A DNA stretch of 64,000 bases from Anisus vortex (GCA_949126835.1 OX421494.1:2208201-2272200), one strand, 5' to 3'. Positions 23,041 to 35,459 are shown, counted from the stretch's first letter. Numbers and translations: made by a program. Notes: generated from the sequence alone by a model not told the origin.

Positions 23041-23486
23041 CACTACTGTACCCATGGGCCTCAAAGCGGCGTAGTGTGTAAACCGCCAGTAATTTTCTTT
23101 GAAAACACCGGCGGGCTAACGCATGGGGGACAGCCCCCGCAGCATGTCCGAGATTCATTGCACTGCCGAGAGGCCACGGTGTCTCGGTGGGGAGGAAGCA
23201 ATGGATGCTGCAACCCAGTCTCACGACCCGCCCGGTGCCTGGATGCCTGTGCCTATAGTACAGGATTTGTGCTACCGGGTGACAATGCAGATATACGGGA
23301 GAGCCACCACGATAATGATCCTTAGGGGAACCGCAGCGAACGGTCGCTGGCCTGCGGAATCCTTCCCTTTTACATGGCACGGCACGCCGAAGGCTGGATC
23401 CCGGACAGAGTTTTAAACTCACTTCTAATGCGTTACGCCCCGGCTCTAGAGCTTCGGCTCGTCCGGGTTTTTGATACTTTTAACAA
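23041..23486 (+). mobile_element. GC-rich structured mobile element, copy 1 (inserted in a SINE)
   Basis: This 446-bp GC-rich block splits a tRNA-derived SINE. It is flanked by near-identical 12-bp duplications GGTGAACGCTGC (23029-23040) and GGTTTACGCTGC (23487-23498); the host SINE continues directly after the second. It shares end-to-end similarity with 42164-42626. It contains many potential hairpins: CATTGC/GCAATG enclosing CCGAGA/TCTCGG (23156-23203), CCTGTG/TACAGG with loop CCTATAG (23246-23264) inside a CCCGGT/ACCGGG stem, GGGGG-ACA-GCCCCC, and GAGC-TTCG-GCTC near the 3' end. No A/B boxes, poly(A) or protein domain were recognised. Both strands have open frames of about 100-190 codons, but copies differ by a non-triplet indel, so coding is unlikely. 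The class is unknown. Confidence 0.8.
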
Positions 23487-23498
23487 GGTTTACGCTGC

Positions 23499-23555
23499 TT
23501 CACCGGCCCTATGGATCAATTTGCTGTACTATAGCCCAACAGTCAAACGTGGATG
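23499..23555 (+). mobile_element. tRNA-derived SINE, 3' part of the interrupted copy
   Basis: TTCACCGGCCCTATGGATCAATTTG is the family 3' region seen in the copies at 5893-6062 and 17856-18165. It begins exactly where the target duplication of the inserted element ends. Confidence 0.75.
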
Positions 23556-23559
23556 AAAG

Positions 23560-24985
23560 AAGGAAGGAAATTTGAGCATAATTATGGCAGTAGTTATAAA
23601 ACAGAACGAAGGGAAATAGCTGAGGAAATGTTGAACAAATAGAAATTATTGTCTGATTATTCCCCTTTACTTTATGAATTTTTTAGATTAAATTTTAGTT
23701 CGTGTCTTCAACACACTACACATAACGTGTTGGTCATTTTGAAATGGTTGCACCGAGGCCAGATTTTTAATTTAAAAAAAAAATATATCACATGAATCTC
23801 CCAGGGTTATTGTTATTTAGAACATTATAATTATATTTAATAAAAGATATAAAATGTCCTTTTTAGAATCTATTTTAGAATCTTCATATTCGGTTCATTA
23901 TTGAGGCGCCATACTACTAGGTATAAAATATGTAGATCTAGTCTATATGATCATTGTCTTTGATGTAAAAGGCATCAACAGTGAGTTTCCTACCGCAGAA
24001 ATAATCAGTTTCTTACATAAAAACTTCATATTCTTATTTATAAAGGTACAATGTTTTTGCTTTGTGGGTAGTGTTATATAAATAGGGCCTAATTATTAGT
24101 CATTTTTCTCACATTCAAATATTTTTTTTGTATAAATTATTTAGTTCAATGTATTTTAAAAAAAAATATTTTCATTATATAAGAAAAATTTGTATATTTC
24201 ATTATTTCATATTATTTATATAAATTGATTATATGCCTATTCTATTGTATATTATAGCTGCTCTAAGTATAACTGGTTCTACCAAATGTGGAAGAGCACG
24301 TCCTATTATTAAAAACAATAAAAACAGGCCAAATGTCAAACTGTGGGAGGGAACATACAGGATCTTTGGCGATTACTTCAAAATGTTGGCAATGCTAAGG
24401 GTACAGCATTCTTGTTGTTGGTGGAAAAGTGGAGGTTATTGCTTTATCTGCCCCTGTTCTCCCCTTCGTTGGAACACGAAACAGTAGACTTTCGAGGCAC
24501 GAAATTCAAGGGGGGAGAATTTGAGAGCATTCCTGGCTGCCTTTTGAAGCAGTGGAGGTCTCCACTCCACACAGTTATCTGCCCCTGGTCCACCATTACA
24601 CAATGCGCGCATTGAGAAATAGGGGAGAAGGGAGAGAATCCGGTTAGGAGAGTACACCCACCAAACGATAGAATTATTTCTTAGTGGCGTGACGTAGCTT
24701 ATGTCAAGGTTTCTCACGTAGAAAGACATTTAGACACGCTCAAATACCGACAACTCTTGACTAGTCTGTTTACTTTATATGATTATCTGCCCCAGAATCT
24801 CGATAGGCAGAAATAATATATTAACTCAAAGAAAGAAAACAAATCATGCAAATTGTCAACAAAACTACACGATTTAAAAAAACATGAAAAAGCAATCTTA
24901 AAAAGGGTGTGTTTTTTTTTCTATTTTTATCAATACGTTTGATAGTTGAAGGTACGACTCTAAACCAGGTCTAAATCTAGACTAT
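23560..24985. other. No gene recognised
   Basis: AT-rich to about 24230, then a mixed-composition stretch (24230-24740) with short overlapping frames and no recognisable domain. Confidence 0.45.
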
Positions 24986-24989
24986 AGAC

Positions 24990-25179
24990 TAGGAGTCAGC
25001 AATCTTTTTATAATAGCGTGCCAAACTAGAATTTATAAATCATTCAGCGTGCCCCAAAAGTTACCTTCTCTTTTCTTGTGGAAGAGACTTGAATTTCTTT
25101 TTTGAAGGTCTTTCGCGTGCCATTGACAATCACTGTGCGTGCCAAGTTTGGCACGCGTTCCGTAGGTTGCCGACCCCTG
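24990..25179 (-). mobile_element. hAT-type MITE, copy 5
   Basis: The flanks CTATAGAC and CTCTAGAC (7 of 8 identical) bracket a 190-bp copy ending AGGTTGCCGACCCCTG. Confidence 0.82.
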
Positions 25180-25184
25180 CTCTA

Positions 25185-26130
25185 GACTATGTCTTTTTAA
25201 CTACTGAAGGAAAATTAAGTGTGATTTCCATACTTTCTCGATCAAAAGTTTCTTTTTTAAGCACATTTTTCGATGTGCAGTGGGATTGTATCGCCGGTCA
25301 GGTGTGGGTAAATGATTTGACGCCCCCTAGGATATTCTGGAAATTTCTGGCGTTTACTGAGACTTCATCCTTCAAAGTGAAAGCTCAATGTGAAATCCTA
25401 AAAAAAAAAATAAACACCAGAAAATATGGATTGTTTGCTGGTGTTTTTCGAGTTTTTTTTTCCGTTGCTATTTTAACCGTAGCATTTTTAATGTTGCCAT
25501 TTTTACCATTGCCATTTTCAAAAGCACCCTCAAGATCATGTTCCATACAGGGGACCAATTCCTAGCAATAAATTCTTTATTGTTTCTGTTTAATTCAATT
25601 ATATACAATACAATATTATTTACACAGAAGTATCAACAGCATTCCTCACATATTTGAAATGAATAACAATTTAATGTCTTGTTTTTCGGAGTTTTTTCTA
25701 TGGGGGGCGGGGGGAGGGGGGGGACTTATTTTGAGAAGGTGTCAAACGTTGAAAGGGTTAATGGTGGAGAGGGGGGGGGACACAGAAAAAATGTCAATTG
25801 AACAATTTCTGTCCCAAATTATCAACATTATTAGAATGTTATTAGCCACAATAAACTGACGCGTTTGTTGAATGATTTAGTAAATTGTACATTTGTAAAA
25901 TGTCTCATGGTTGTGAAACATACAAACACACTCGATGTTTCATGAAACAGAGTTTTATTGCTACTAATTACTAGTCTGTAGATAATTATATGTTTTTCTC
26001 TCACTACTATGATTGCGTGGAAATATTGTCTTTAGTTTTAAGTTATTAGAGTTAGGTTGGAGTTATTAGTGTAAACAGGCGGACGGGTGGATGGGTCCAT
26101 TATATGAGAAATTCAATAGGTAAGTATACT
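25185..26130. other. No gene recognised
   Basis: AT-rich with G-rich runs near 25705-25780. Confidence 0.45.
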
Positions 26131-26134
26131 AGAT

Positions 26135-26402
<268 letters not shown>

Positions 26403-27815
26403 ACAATAGATAGACGGTTAGACAGTTAGGTATATAGACAGCAATAGATATGTAGACAGCAATAGGTAGACAGGTAAGTATGTAGGTTGGTATGTAGGTA
26501 ACATGCAGGTAATAGGCAAGTAGGTTGGCAGGCAGGTAAGTAGCTGAGTAGGTGGGTATGTAGGTGAGTAGGTGGGTAGGTATGTATGTAGACAGCTGTA
26601 GGGGTGGCTAGGTAGGTAATTTGGTATTAAAAGACATACATAGAGAAACTATATTTATTCCAAGTGTTCCGTCCTGAGTTCACTAAACCCTCACATTGAG
26701 TGCTCGGCTGGTTTCGCACACCTCGGTACAACCGGCCGTACCAGCAGCTGTACCCAGGTACAGGTGACCAAGTGCACAGTGACTGGAATGAACGTGTCTA
26801 TAAATAGACCTTTCAGTTCAATGTTTATGTCCTCAGTCTCTAGTCCAAAAGCTCCCGGGACGGAGGGAAAGGAGGGGCGGGGCGGGTGTGAAGTGTTGGA
26901 TCAAGTATGAAGTTGTACTTAAAGTAGACCTACGGCAGGTTGACAGAGTTTAAAATGTTGGTTATGAATGAATGAAGTTCCGTCCGTAGTGGTTTTGTAT
27001 TTATTTTTTAAAAATTTCGTTTCATTCATTGATTTTGTTTTTAACTTCAACCGCAGAACGGAACAAAGTCGTTTTTTTTTTTTAAGTGTTTAGGGAGTGG
27101 AGGGGAGATATTGTATTGGGAGTTGAGAGATTTAATGATGGGGACGGAGCTGTTTTTTTTAATAGTATTATTTATGCTGGTGATATTGTAGTCTAGGAAT
27201 CATTAAAGCAATGAGCGTGGGTTCAAGTCCTGCTCAACTTTCTGTTGTTTTGTTTGTCCAAGATGTTTCATGTAATTTTTATATTACAGACAAATACTGA
27301 AGCACCCATAGAGTTCATTTGGATAAATCTCGACGGCTTTCTGGTAATTGGCAAAGATTTTGGCGTGGCCACACAATGCCCTGATACACATTGTATTTCA
27401 TCGCTGCTGATCTATTAGACCCCAACCTTACATTAGCATTAGGCACATAACGACAATCGGGCTGAAAGAGTTCAGTTTTACCTTGCTATTGCTTGGCTCT
27501 TGGGTTTTTCCAAACATAGAATTTAATGTCATTCATTTAATGGCTGTATAAAGTGAGCTTCTTTACGTTGCATGACTTCAGGAGCAGGTCATTTGTTTTT
27601 AAATCTGTGATGACCCTTGACCCCAACTTGTCGTTGTTTTAGTATTTTGTAGAATAAGCGAAACAGAGTAATCGAAAACAAAGAAAAAAAAAATGAATTG
27701 AATTAAAAAGATTGATCGAAAGAAAGAGATATGTACAATAATGTACATACATTAGATAGATGGAAAGAGAGAGAAATAAAACAATGGAAAAAGAAAAAAG
27801 AATCAAATAGAGATG

Positions 27816-28070
27816 TTGTCTTATCTTATATATTACAACCGCTCCTTCTATAAAGAAGATTATTGCATCCTACGTTCATCCGTGGTCCAAGTAGTCTTGC
27901 ATTTTTATTAATGTTTTAAATTTTAAATGATGTCAAGTTATTAGTTTTCCTGGTTTGTTCAGGCAACCCATTCCGCGCCCGAATGCCACTCGGGAAGAAA
28001 GATTTTTTTAATCTATTTGTCCTCGCTAAAGGGATAAGAATAGTGTTTGGGATAAGAATCATGTTGGTAA
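27816..28070 (-). mobile_element. LINE family B 3' end
   Basis: This is the minus-strand copy of the family 3' UTR (complement ends TATAAGATAAGACA) with the PSGIRARNGLPEQTR-like end of the frame. Confidence 0.65.
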
Positions 28071-28082
28071 GATATATATAAA

Positions 28083-28315
28083 TAGAGAGAGAAAGGAAGG
28101 GAGCGAAAAAACAAATGAAAAAAAAAAAGGAAAGAGAGAGAAAGATTGAAAGACGGTAAAGAGAGAAAATGAGAGAGAAAGAAAAAGAGACAGTGCGAGA
28201 TAAAGAGAAAGAGTTAGAAAGGAGAAAGAAAAACGGAAAGTGAAAGACTTAGAAAAAAATAAAGTTTAAGGAACGAGAGAAAGTTAGAGAGAGAAAGAGA
28301 GAGAGAGAGTGTTTA
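28083..28315 (+). repeat. GA-rich low-complexity tract
   Basis: Imperfect GAGAGAAA-type purine tract. Confidence 0.85.
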
Positions 28316-28805
28316 TTATTGTCGGTGTTCTAATAGACTGGGAGGAGTTCCTGTCCCGCCATTACGTCACAAAAAGGAAGCCGAGGCATTCTCTGGAATA
28401 AATACAGACAGTTAAATTGTTCACTCACATCAACACACACACGCACACACACACACATAAACACACAGATCCGGTATTGTTTCGTTTTCAAGTCTTTATA
28501 CCATTGTAGGTTTTTCCACCAAAAAAAAAAAAAAAGAAAAGATCATGGCGTCTGCCATAGAGTCGTTGTATTTAGTTTGTTATTGAACTGTGGCTAGACT
28601 GATTTCTTTATGAATAGCTGTCAGTGATTACAGCCCACGCGTGGGACTGGCGGGAAACGGATATGTAGTCATTATAGCGACAGACGATCACTGGAGCCTT
28701 TTGTTTATGTTTGTTGTACTTAATCATTTGTTATTCAAAAGTAAAACAAACAAAAAATAATAATTGATATACGTCTTGGTTTTCAAACACGATCTGACAG
28801 TTAAA

Positions 28806-29060
28806 CACGGCCTGTTCCAGAAAATATACGACCTGTTCCCAACACACGTCCTGTTCGCAAATACGTCATGTTCCAAAACGCGTCCTATTCCAAAACATGT
28901 TCTGTTCCAAAACACGTCATGTTCCAAAACGCTTCCTGTTCCCAAAACACGATCTGTTCCCAAAACGCAACCTTTTCCCAAAACATGTTCTATTCCAATA
29001 CACGTTATGTTCCAAAACACGTCATGTTCCAAAACACGTCATGTTCCAAAACACGAATTT
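28806..29060 (+). repeat. ~17-18-bp tandem repeat, about 14 copies
   Basis: Unit TGTTCCAAAACACGTCA with variants (CCTGTTCCCAAAACACG). It abuts the 27-bp array to its right. Confidence 0.88.
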
Positions 29061-29102
29061 CGATTACACATTGGTTACTCATCGACCTGTTCCAAAAACA
29101 AA

Positions 29103-29586
29103 ATCTATATAATCGAAGTGTGATATATAATCTATATAATCGAAGTGTGATATATAATCTATATAATCGAAGTGTGATATATAATCTATATAATCGAAGT
29201 GTGATACATAATCTATATAATCGAAGTGTGATACATAATCTATATAATCGAAGTGTGATATATAATCTATATAATCGAAGTGTGATATATAATCTATATA
29301 ATCGAAGTGTGATATATAATCTATATAATCGAAGTGTGATATATAATCTATATAATCGAAGTATGATATATAATCTATATAATCGAAGTGTGATATATAA
29401 TCTATATAATAGAAGTGTGATATATAATCTATATAATCGAAGTGTGATACATAATCTATATAATCGAAGTGTGATACATAATCTATATAATCGAAGTGTG
29501 ATATATAATATATATAATCGAAGTGTGATATATAATATATATAATCGAAGTGTGATATATAATCTATATAATAGAAGTGTGATCGC
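29103..29586 (+). repeat. 27-bp tandem repeat, 18 copies
   Basis: Unit ATAATCTATATAATCGAAGT plus GTGATAT. The period is a multiple of three, so long frames appear on both strands (NLYNRSVIY and its complement). No independent sign of coding. Confidence 0.95.
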
Positions 29587-29617
29587 AAAACATTGTAATA
29601 AGGTATAATCATAGTTT

Positions 29618-29862
29618 ATTTGGTAAGTAAAGTATCCAGTCGGACCGGTTGGTCCATGGGGGCCGGCGAAGAAGCGTTCACCAGTTTCTGTATGGCCAGC
29701 ACAATGCCCAGCCGCCTTTAAAATTACTTTACCCCAACTAATGTCACGTACCAATCAGAATTGGGTAGACTCGGGGACACCCTCCAGACCACGATAACAA
29801 ATCCTAGCCTTTACCAGGATTCGAACCCAGGACCTTCGGTACGCTCAGCCACCTAGCCAAAT
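29618..29862 (-). mobile_element. tRNA-derived SINE, near full length, minus strand
   Basis: The complement carries GGTCCTGGGTTCGAATCCTGG (B box), AAAGGCTAGGATTTGTTATC, the GGAGGGTGTCCCCGAGTCTA box once, and the family 3' end. It sits between two satellite arrays. Confidence 0.8.
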
Positions 29863-29864
29863 CA

Positions 29865-30272
29865 TTATGTAATCAATGTATAATCAATATGTAACCAGTA
29901 TGTATACAATGTATAATCAATATGTAACCAGTATGTATACAAATATTTATGTAATCAATGTATAATCAATATGTAACCAGTATGCATACAAATATTTATG
30001 TAATCAATGTATAATCAATATGTAACCAGTATGTATACAAATATTTATGTAATCAATGTATAATCAATATGTAACCAGTATGTATAAACATATCAATGTA
30101 TAATCAATATGTAACCAGTATGTATACAAATATTTATGTAATCAATATATAATCAATATGTAACCAGTATGTATAAACATATCAATGTATAATCAATATG
30201 TAACCAGTATGTATACAAATATTTATGTAATCAATGTATAATCAATGTGTAACCAGTATGTATACAAATATT
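29865..30272 (+). repeat. ~49-bp tandem repeat with shortened units
   Basis: Unit AATCAATGTATAATCAATAT plus GTAACCAGTATGTATACAAATATTTATGT; some units lack the last part. Confidence 0.9.
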
Positions 30273-30274
30273 TA

Positions 30275-32075
30275 ATCAACACCCCTGTATTAATAAACGT
30301 ATGCTCTAATACACTTTTATTTTAACGTTGTTGTTATTGTTTTTTTGTTAGTGACTATTAAAGTTTTGTTTAGAAGAATGTAACAGACTGTGTCATTTAT
30401 TATTACTAATAACTTCTACTCTATGAGCGCCAGACTGTCATTTCCAGGAAAACTCTCCCCACAATTCAGTTTTAATGATTTATGCAGAGTGCAAAAATAT
30501 CAGTTGTAAAAATTTGAGCACAAGAAAAAAAAAGGACAAAATTTAACTCAGCTTAAAAATAGCTCTTGACATTTAGGGAATTAAATAAAGAAAAAAAACA
30601 CTTCTTTTTGAAAAGCGAAGGCGCGGCGAAGTGGTTGGGTAGAAGGGGGGGGGGGAACAACCTGTAAATGTGCTGGTTTGTTTGTGTGGTTGTTTTCCCC
30701 TTTGGAAGCTATCAATACCGCTCCGTCGACACGTTCACCTAATGGCTGTTGACACCGGAAGACAAAAAGTCGTCTGCCTTAAATACGGGTATTTAACTCT
30801 CCAACACGCCCCCCTTACCACTTTAAACTTTTATTTGAATATAAAAAAAAAACAAAGTTAAAATTCATTCTTCTCCGACAGCTAGCGGGTGTCAAGTTAT
30901 GACGCCATTACACATCCCCGGCTCAGGAGTCGTCAGACGTAGGCCGGCAGACGACCGGGCAGACAAACGGGGTAGACGAGCAGGCGACTGGCGCGTAAAA
31001 AAACCAGCAGCGGCTATTAAAGCAATGTAAATAGCTGTACCATTGGTTTGCTTTAAAAAAGAAAAAGGATTTTTTTTCGATAAACAACAGAGTGAATTAT
31101 GTAACATACATAAAATTAGGTCAATACTTGGGGAAGACGCGGGTAGGTAGAGAGATACGAGATTTATCCTACAGACAGACAATAAATTGTTAGCTATCAG
31201 ACAACAGACTAATTGATTTTTAAGAAATGCCTGCAGTTCGACAATATGAGTCCGTAGAAACATATCTAACGGAGGTGGAGAGGAGTTTCCAAATTCAAAC
31301 CTTACATGTAAATGGGAGTCGAAACATCATTTTCTAAACGGCCTACCAAACTGTTATTTTTTTTCTTCCGCTAAAGTGCCAATTGCACACCTTGCGGTCA
31401 CCCGTGAATTCAACAGAATATGGCACACTGGTAGCGTCACACTACAGGCCGAGATTATGGAAGTGCCCCACCGCTTTTCCCTAGGGTCGCAACTATTGGC
31501 TGTTTTATGTTTAAAAAAATCTTTTTAATGTCGATAAAAAACTTTATTTGAAAAAAAAACTGAAACACTTCCCGTCATCCTATCGAGTCGAACCTTGGCA
31601 CATAGACGTGTTTCCAATGACAACACTATATATCACATTTTCAGTCTTAATCCGTTATTTTTTTTCAGTTTTTTTTCATCCATTACAATGTATGGTGCGC
31701 ATTGAAAAGCCCGTATATTAATTGCGCTTTTGTGTGTGGCAAATCAGCGGTTCATGGATAGTCTCCCCATAAAAGGAAGTAGATCATTACCCTTAACAAA
31801 AATTATAAGTGAAAAACCCGGTACAATTACATATTATATTTAAAGGAAAATGCATAAACAGGATTTATTCGAAGTACTTTGTCTTTAAGGGTTGTTTAGT
31901 TCTAGCTAGTCTTTTTACACTAGATCTGGGTATATAGGAATTGTTATTATTATTATTTGTTGTTGTCAATCGACAGTAAGTAATATTTAAAATGAAATCT
32001 TAGTGTTGGCAGGATGTGGTTTTCATGTACAAATGTGGGCATCAAAACGGCCAATTATGAAAACGACCGATACGC
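30275..32075. other. No gene recognised
   Basis: AT-rich. A moderately GC-rich patch at 30890-31010 has repeated CAGACGA-like words but no coding support. Confidence 0.45.
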
Positions 32076-32077
32076 TC

Positions 32078-32260
32078 CCTTTAAGAGTACACCGTTGGGC
32101 TAGGGGGCACCCCCTAATGCGCGTCCGAAAAAAAAATCATTGCACTGCCGAGAGGCTCCGAGACTCGGTGGGGAGGAAGCAATGATATCAACAGCCCGTG
32201 TCAACACCTCTCCTGGTGCGTGAATGTCCAGACCTATAGTCTGGAATTTTTTAGACATTT
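32078..32260 (+). mobile_element. Divergent, truncated copy 3 of the structured element
   Basis: This aligns to the central part of copies 1 and 2: GGGCTA, a GGGGG/CCCCC hairpin, GTCCGA, the CATTGC...GCAATG outer stem (32138-32184) and the hairpin with loop CCTATAG (32227-32245). Sequence similarity is lost after about 32245. The stem of the last hairpin is TCCAGA/TCTGGA instead of CCTGTG/TACAGG: base pairing is kept although most bases changed. Ends and target duplication could not be found. Confidence 0.65.
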
Positions 32261-32984
32261 TTAAATTGGTTGTTGACGTTTTACTTGTATTATCCTTCAA
32301 TAGATTTAACATTGGAAACAACACTAGTGTTGACTGTTGACTTAATATTGAACTAGAGTCTAAAGCTTGCCAACAACAAACTATACGTGATTATGAAAAA
32401 AAAATTAGCCTGGATATTTCTGGGTATTTTTTCTGTTGCAAAAATGGGGGGAAAACTTGGTGTCTTGAAATGTCTCCCTCTAGGGGCGGGACAACAAGGG
32501 AGGCAATTCAATGATAACAAGTATAGCGAAGTGTTCTCTCTCTCTTTCTCTCTCTCTCTCTGTGTGATAACTTTTTATTGGTGGAATGAAGGCGGTTTAC
32601 AAAACAATGTAAAGTGTGAAGTGGGAAGAGGGGATACATACCAAAGATAATAATTTCTCTGCAGGGTCAGATAACTTTGGACATGTCCTTACAGTGTCTA
32701 GCTTGTCTCCCCTTGTCTCCGTTTCTGTCAATAGTTGTTGTTTTTGTTTGGTTGCTGTTGTTGTTTTTAAAGCATGGTTTTGAGATTACGTTTATTTAGA
32801 AATAATGAATGGACAAGTTTAGATGGAGCCACTGAGATATATATAGATAATATAGTTCAGTGGTTGGAGCTTAACGAATGGGGGTGCAAGTACCTACAGG
32901 AAGTAGATCTTCCTAACTTTGTTTTCAACTCAGACATGTGGTGTGAAGAGTCTTTGTTGAGTGGCACCACTTACGACAGTTCGA

Positions 32985-33160
32985 TACCCCCAATAGACTG
33001 CCCGCAACCCCCAAAAGATTTCATGGCACCCCATACGGAATCTCGACATCCCAGTATGACTGCACGGCGTCCCGATACGACAACCCGGTACCACCAAAAA
33101 GGCAGCTCGGCTCCCCAATATGACAGCCCGGCACCCCAAGAAGACAGCCGGGTACCTTAT
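32985..33160 (+). repeat. Imperfect GC-rich ~15-bp minisatellite
   Basis: Repeats of the type CCCAATATGACAGCCCGGCA. It lies in a 150-codon plus-strand frame starting at 32774 that runs into a LINE fragment. I found no domain, so I do not call a gene. Confidence 0.6.
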
Positions 33161-33161
33161 T

Positions 33162-33520
33162 TAATATGTCATAGCCGCTCCTTCTATCAAAAAGATTATT
33201 GCGTCCAACACTCAACCGTGGTCTGAGTCTAGTCTTGCATTTTTATTAGTGTTTTAAATGATGTTAAGTTACTGGTTTTCCTGGTTCAGGCAACCCATTC
33301 CTTGCCCGGATGCCATTTGGAAAAGTAGAAAGAGTACATGTATTTATTATTTACTACTTTACCCTTTGCCGTTCTGTCCTCTAGTGTTTCTAGGTTTAGT
33401 GGTTTAATTATTAGTATGACTCTTGTCAGTTGTGAATGTTTGCTAGTAATGAGCTTTGCAGCTCTTTTCTGATTTGTTCTTACAATAAAAATGGCTTGAC
33501 TTAACGAAATTAAAATTAGT
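33162..33520 (-). pseudogene. LINE family B RT C-terminal fragment
   Basis: The minus-strand frame includes TNQKRAAKLITSKHSQLTRV and LNLETLEDRTAKGKVVNNKY, then after a deletion KWHPGKEWVA. It reaches the family 3' UTR at 33162-33300. Q-R-A-A-(K/R)-(L/F) followed by TLE-R is a standard LINE ORF2 C-terminal signature. Confidence 0.75.
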
Positions 33521-33599
33521 TTCATAAATAGCTTAAGTATAATGTATAAAAAAAATCTGTCCCCATTCCCTCGGCCCAAAGTATAGGAAAACATTTTTT

Positions 33600-34575
33600 T
33601 TTTTTTTTTTTACAAATTACTCTTACTTAACTTTTAGTCTGCTGATCAAGTTATTTCCCCTTTGAACTGTATCTACGTTTACCCGTTCCTCGTGGTCGGG
33701 TAGCGTTATATATCCCACGAGGCTTAAAACGAGAGATCCCTGGGGCGTCTAGTTATGAGGAGTCGTCTAGCCTCGGGTCTAGCCCTCACATTCTGTCCCC
33801 CCCCCCCCCCCCATTCATGCAGACGCCACTAGGGATTCTCGTGGGGGCCTTGAGCCTCGCCCGGGCGGAAAAAAATGAAGAAAGAAAGAATGCGATACGT
33901 CAATGATTAGTGTGTGTAGAAAAACGGCCATTGTGCAGGGCACCGCCATTTTATTACGCTATAAATCCATTTGCATTAATCTTGTCAGTTGATAACATCC
34001 AAGGGTTTGTACCATTTATCTATCAGGAGAGACAGAGAGTGAGAGAGACGAGAGAAGAGGGTGGGTGGAATAGATTGAAGATTCCAAGACGGCCATTGAA
34101 TGAATCCATTTTGTTCCTTCTGTCGCCAGCATTTGGTTCACGTTGCGTGCCGAAGACTTATTTTGGCTTCCTTAATAATACAATAAAAAAAAACATTTTC
34201 AAATACGCCAATTATGTGATTACAGCCTGGCAACTGGAGGATTATAAATTTGGCCAGATTTTGTCGTATACTGTAGCCAAAAAGACTAGTTAAAGAGTAT
34301 TAAAAATATTGTAAACGAAGGAAAAAAATGTTATTAAATCTCAGTATATCTGAGAATTATTTTTTGAGCCCTTTGATTGTGGGATTTCCCATAAAATGAC
34401 AATTATATAATGAGCTGAGCGGCGGCTTTCCCATGAAAAAAATCTAAAATGTCATTTCTGAATTTCATGTCAAACCAAAGTTTTGCCTTATTGCCCCTTA
34501 TCCCGGGAATAAAATTTAAATAAAGATGTTACGTGACTAGCTACCCTCATAAGTATTCGTGGTTCTTTTATCACA
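33600..34575. other. No gene recognised
   Basis: Contains poly(C) at about 33800 and a 127-codon plus frame (33910-34293) with no recognisable motif; it starts from TGTGTGTAG-adjacent ATG-less context and is not called. Confidence 0.4.
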
Positions 34576-34577
34576 GT

Positions 34578-34706
34578 AGACACTGGTCAAAGCCTTGGGA
34601 CACTTAGTCACTGGACACTAGTCAAAAGCCTTGAGATACTTCGTCATTGGACACTGGACAAAGCCTTGAAATACTTTGTCACTGGACACTGGTCAAAAGC
34701 CTGGGA
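34578..34706 (+). repeat. ~47-bp tandem repeat, about 3 copies
   Basis: CACTGGTCAAAGCCTTGGGA / CACTTAGTCACTGGACACTA repeated with small changes. Confidence 0.8.
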
Positions 34707-34790
34707 TACAGTAGGAGCGTCCAATATATTTTTCTTCACCTCTACCAAGACAAGTCGATAAATCTTTCAGGTAAAATAATTTTGGGTTGA

Positions 34791-35117
34791 ACCTCTAGAT
34801 CTAGTTGTACACCTGAACCTCTAGTTGTACACCTGAACCTCTAGTTGTACACCTGAACCTCTAGTTGTACACCTGAACCTCTAGTTGTACACCTGAACCT
34901 CTAGTTGTACACCTGAACCTCTAGTTGTACACCTGAACCTCTAGTTGTACACCTGAACCTCTAGTTGTACACCTGAACCTCTAGTTGTACACCTGAACCT
35001 CTAGTTGTACACCTGAACCTCTAGTTGTACACCTGAACCTCTAGTTGTACACCTGAACCTCTAGTTGTACACCTGAACCTCTAGTTGTACACCTGAACCT
35101 CTAGTTGTACACCTGAA
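34791..35117 (+). repeat. 20-bp tandem repeat, 16 near-perfect copies
   Basis: Unit CCTCTAGTTGTACACCTGAA. All internal copies read identical, implying very recent expansion. Confidence 0.96.
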
Positions 35118-35340
35118 ACTCACCTAGACCTTTTGACGCTGTAACCATGTCTGTCTGTCTGTCTGTTCTTTTTTTTTTCTACCATAAATGCCGTGCAATG
35201 CTTCTACTACTATTTTACCCCCCGCCCCCCCCCCAATAATGTTTCTGAAAGTTTTTAATAGAGACACCCATCCATCCAACCTACTGGTGCCAGCATATTT
35301 CTCTTCGTTCTTACATTCATCCACAAGAGGAGAAATGTGT

Positions 35341-35417
35341 TAGAGGGAGAGAGAAAGGAGAGAGAGAGAGAGAAGGAGAGAGAGAGAAGGAGAGAGAGAG
35401 ACAGAGAGAGAGAGAAG

Positions 35418-35457
<40 letters not shown>

Positions 35458-35459
35458 AA
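35341..35459 (+). repeat. (GA)n-rich tract
   Basis: GAGAGA with scattered A and G insertions. Confidence 0.9.

Noticed and set aside
22856..23422. 188-codon minus-strand frame, with a related 181-codon frame at 42018-42563, as a conserved protein
   Set aside because: Both are in the structured element, which is open on both strands; copies differ by a non-triplet indel and the RNA-hairpin pattern explains conservation better.
29005..29754. 246-249-codon frames on both strands
   Set aside because: Products of the 27-bp array and adjoining repeat; mirror frames on both strands.
32774..33226. 150-codon frame as a host gene
   Set aside because: It combines unremarkable AT-rich sequence, a minisatellite and a LINE fragment; no splice sites or domain.
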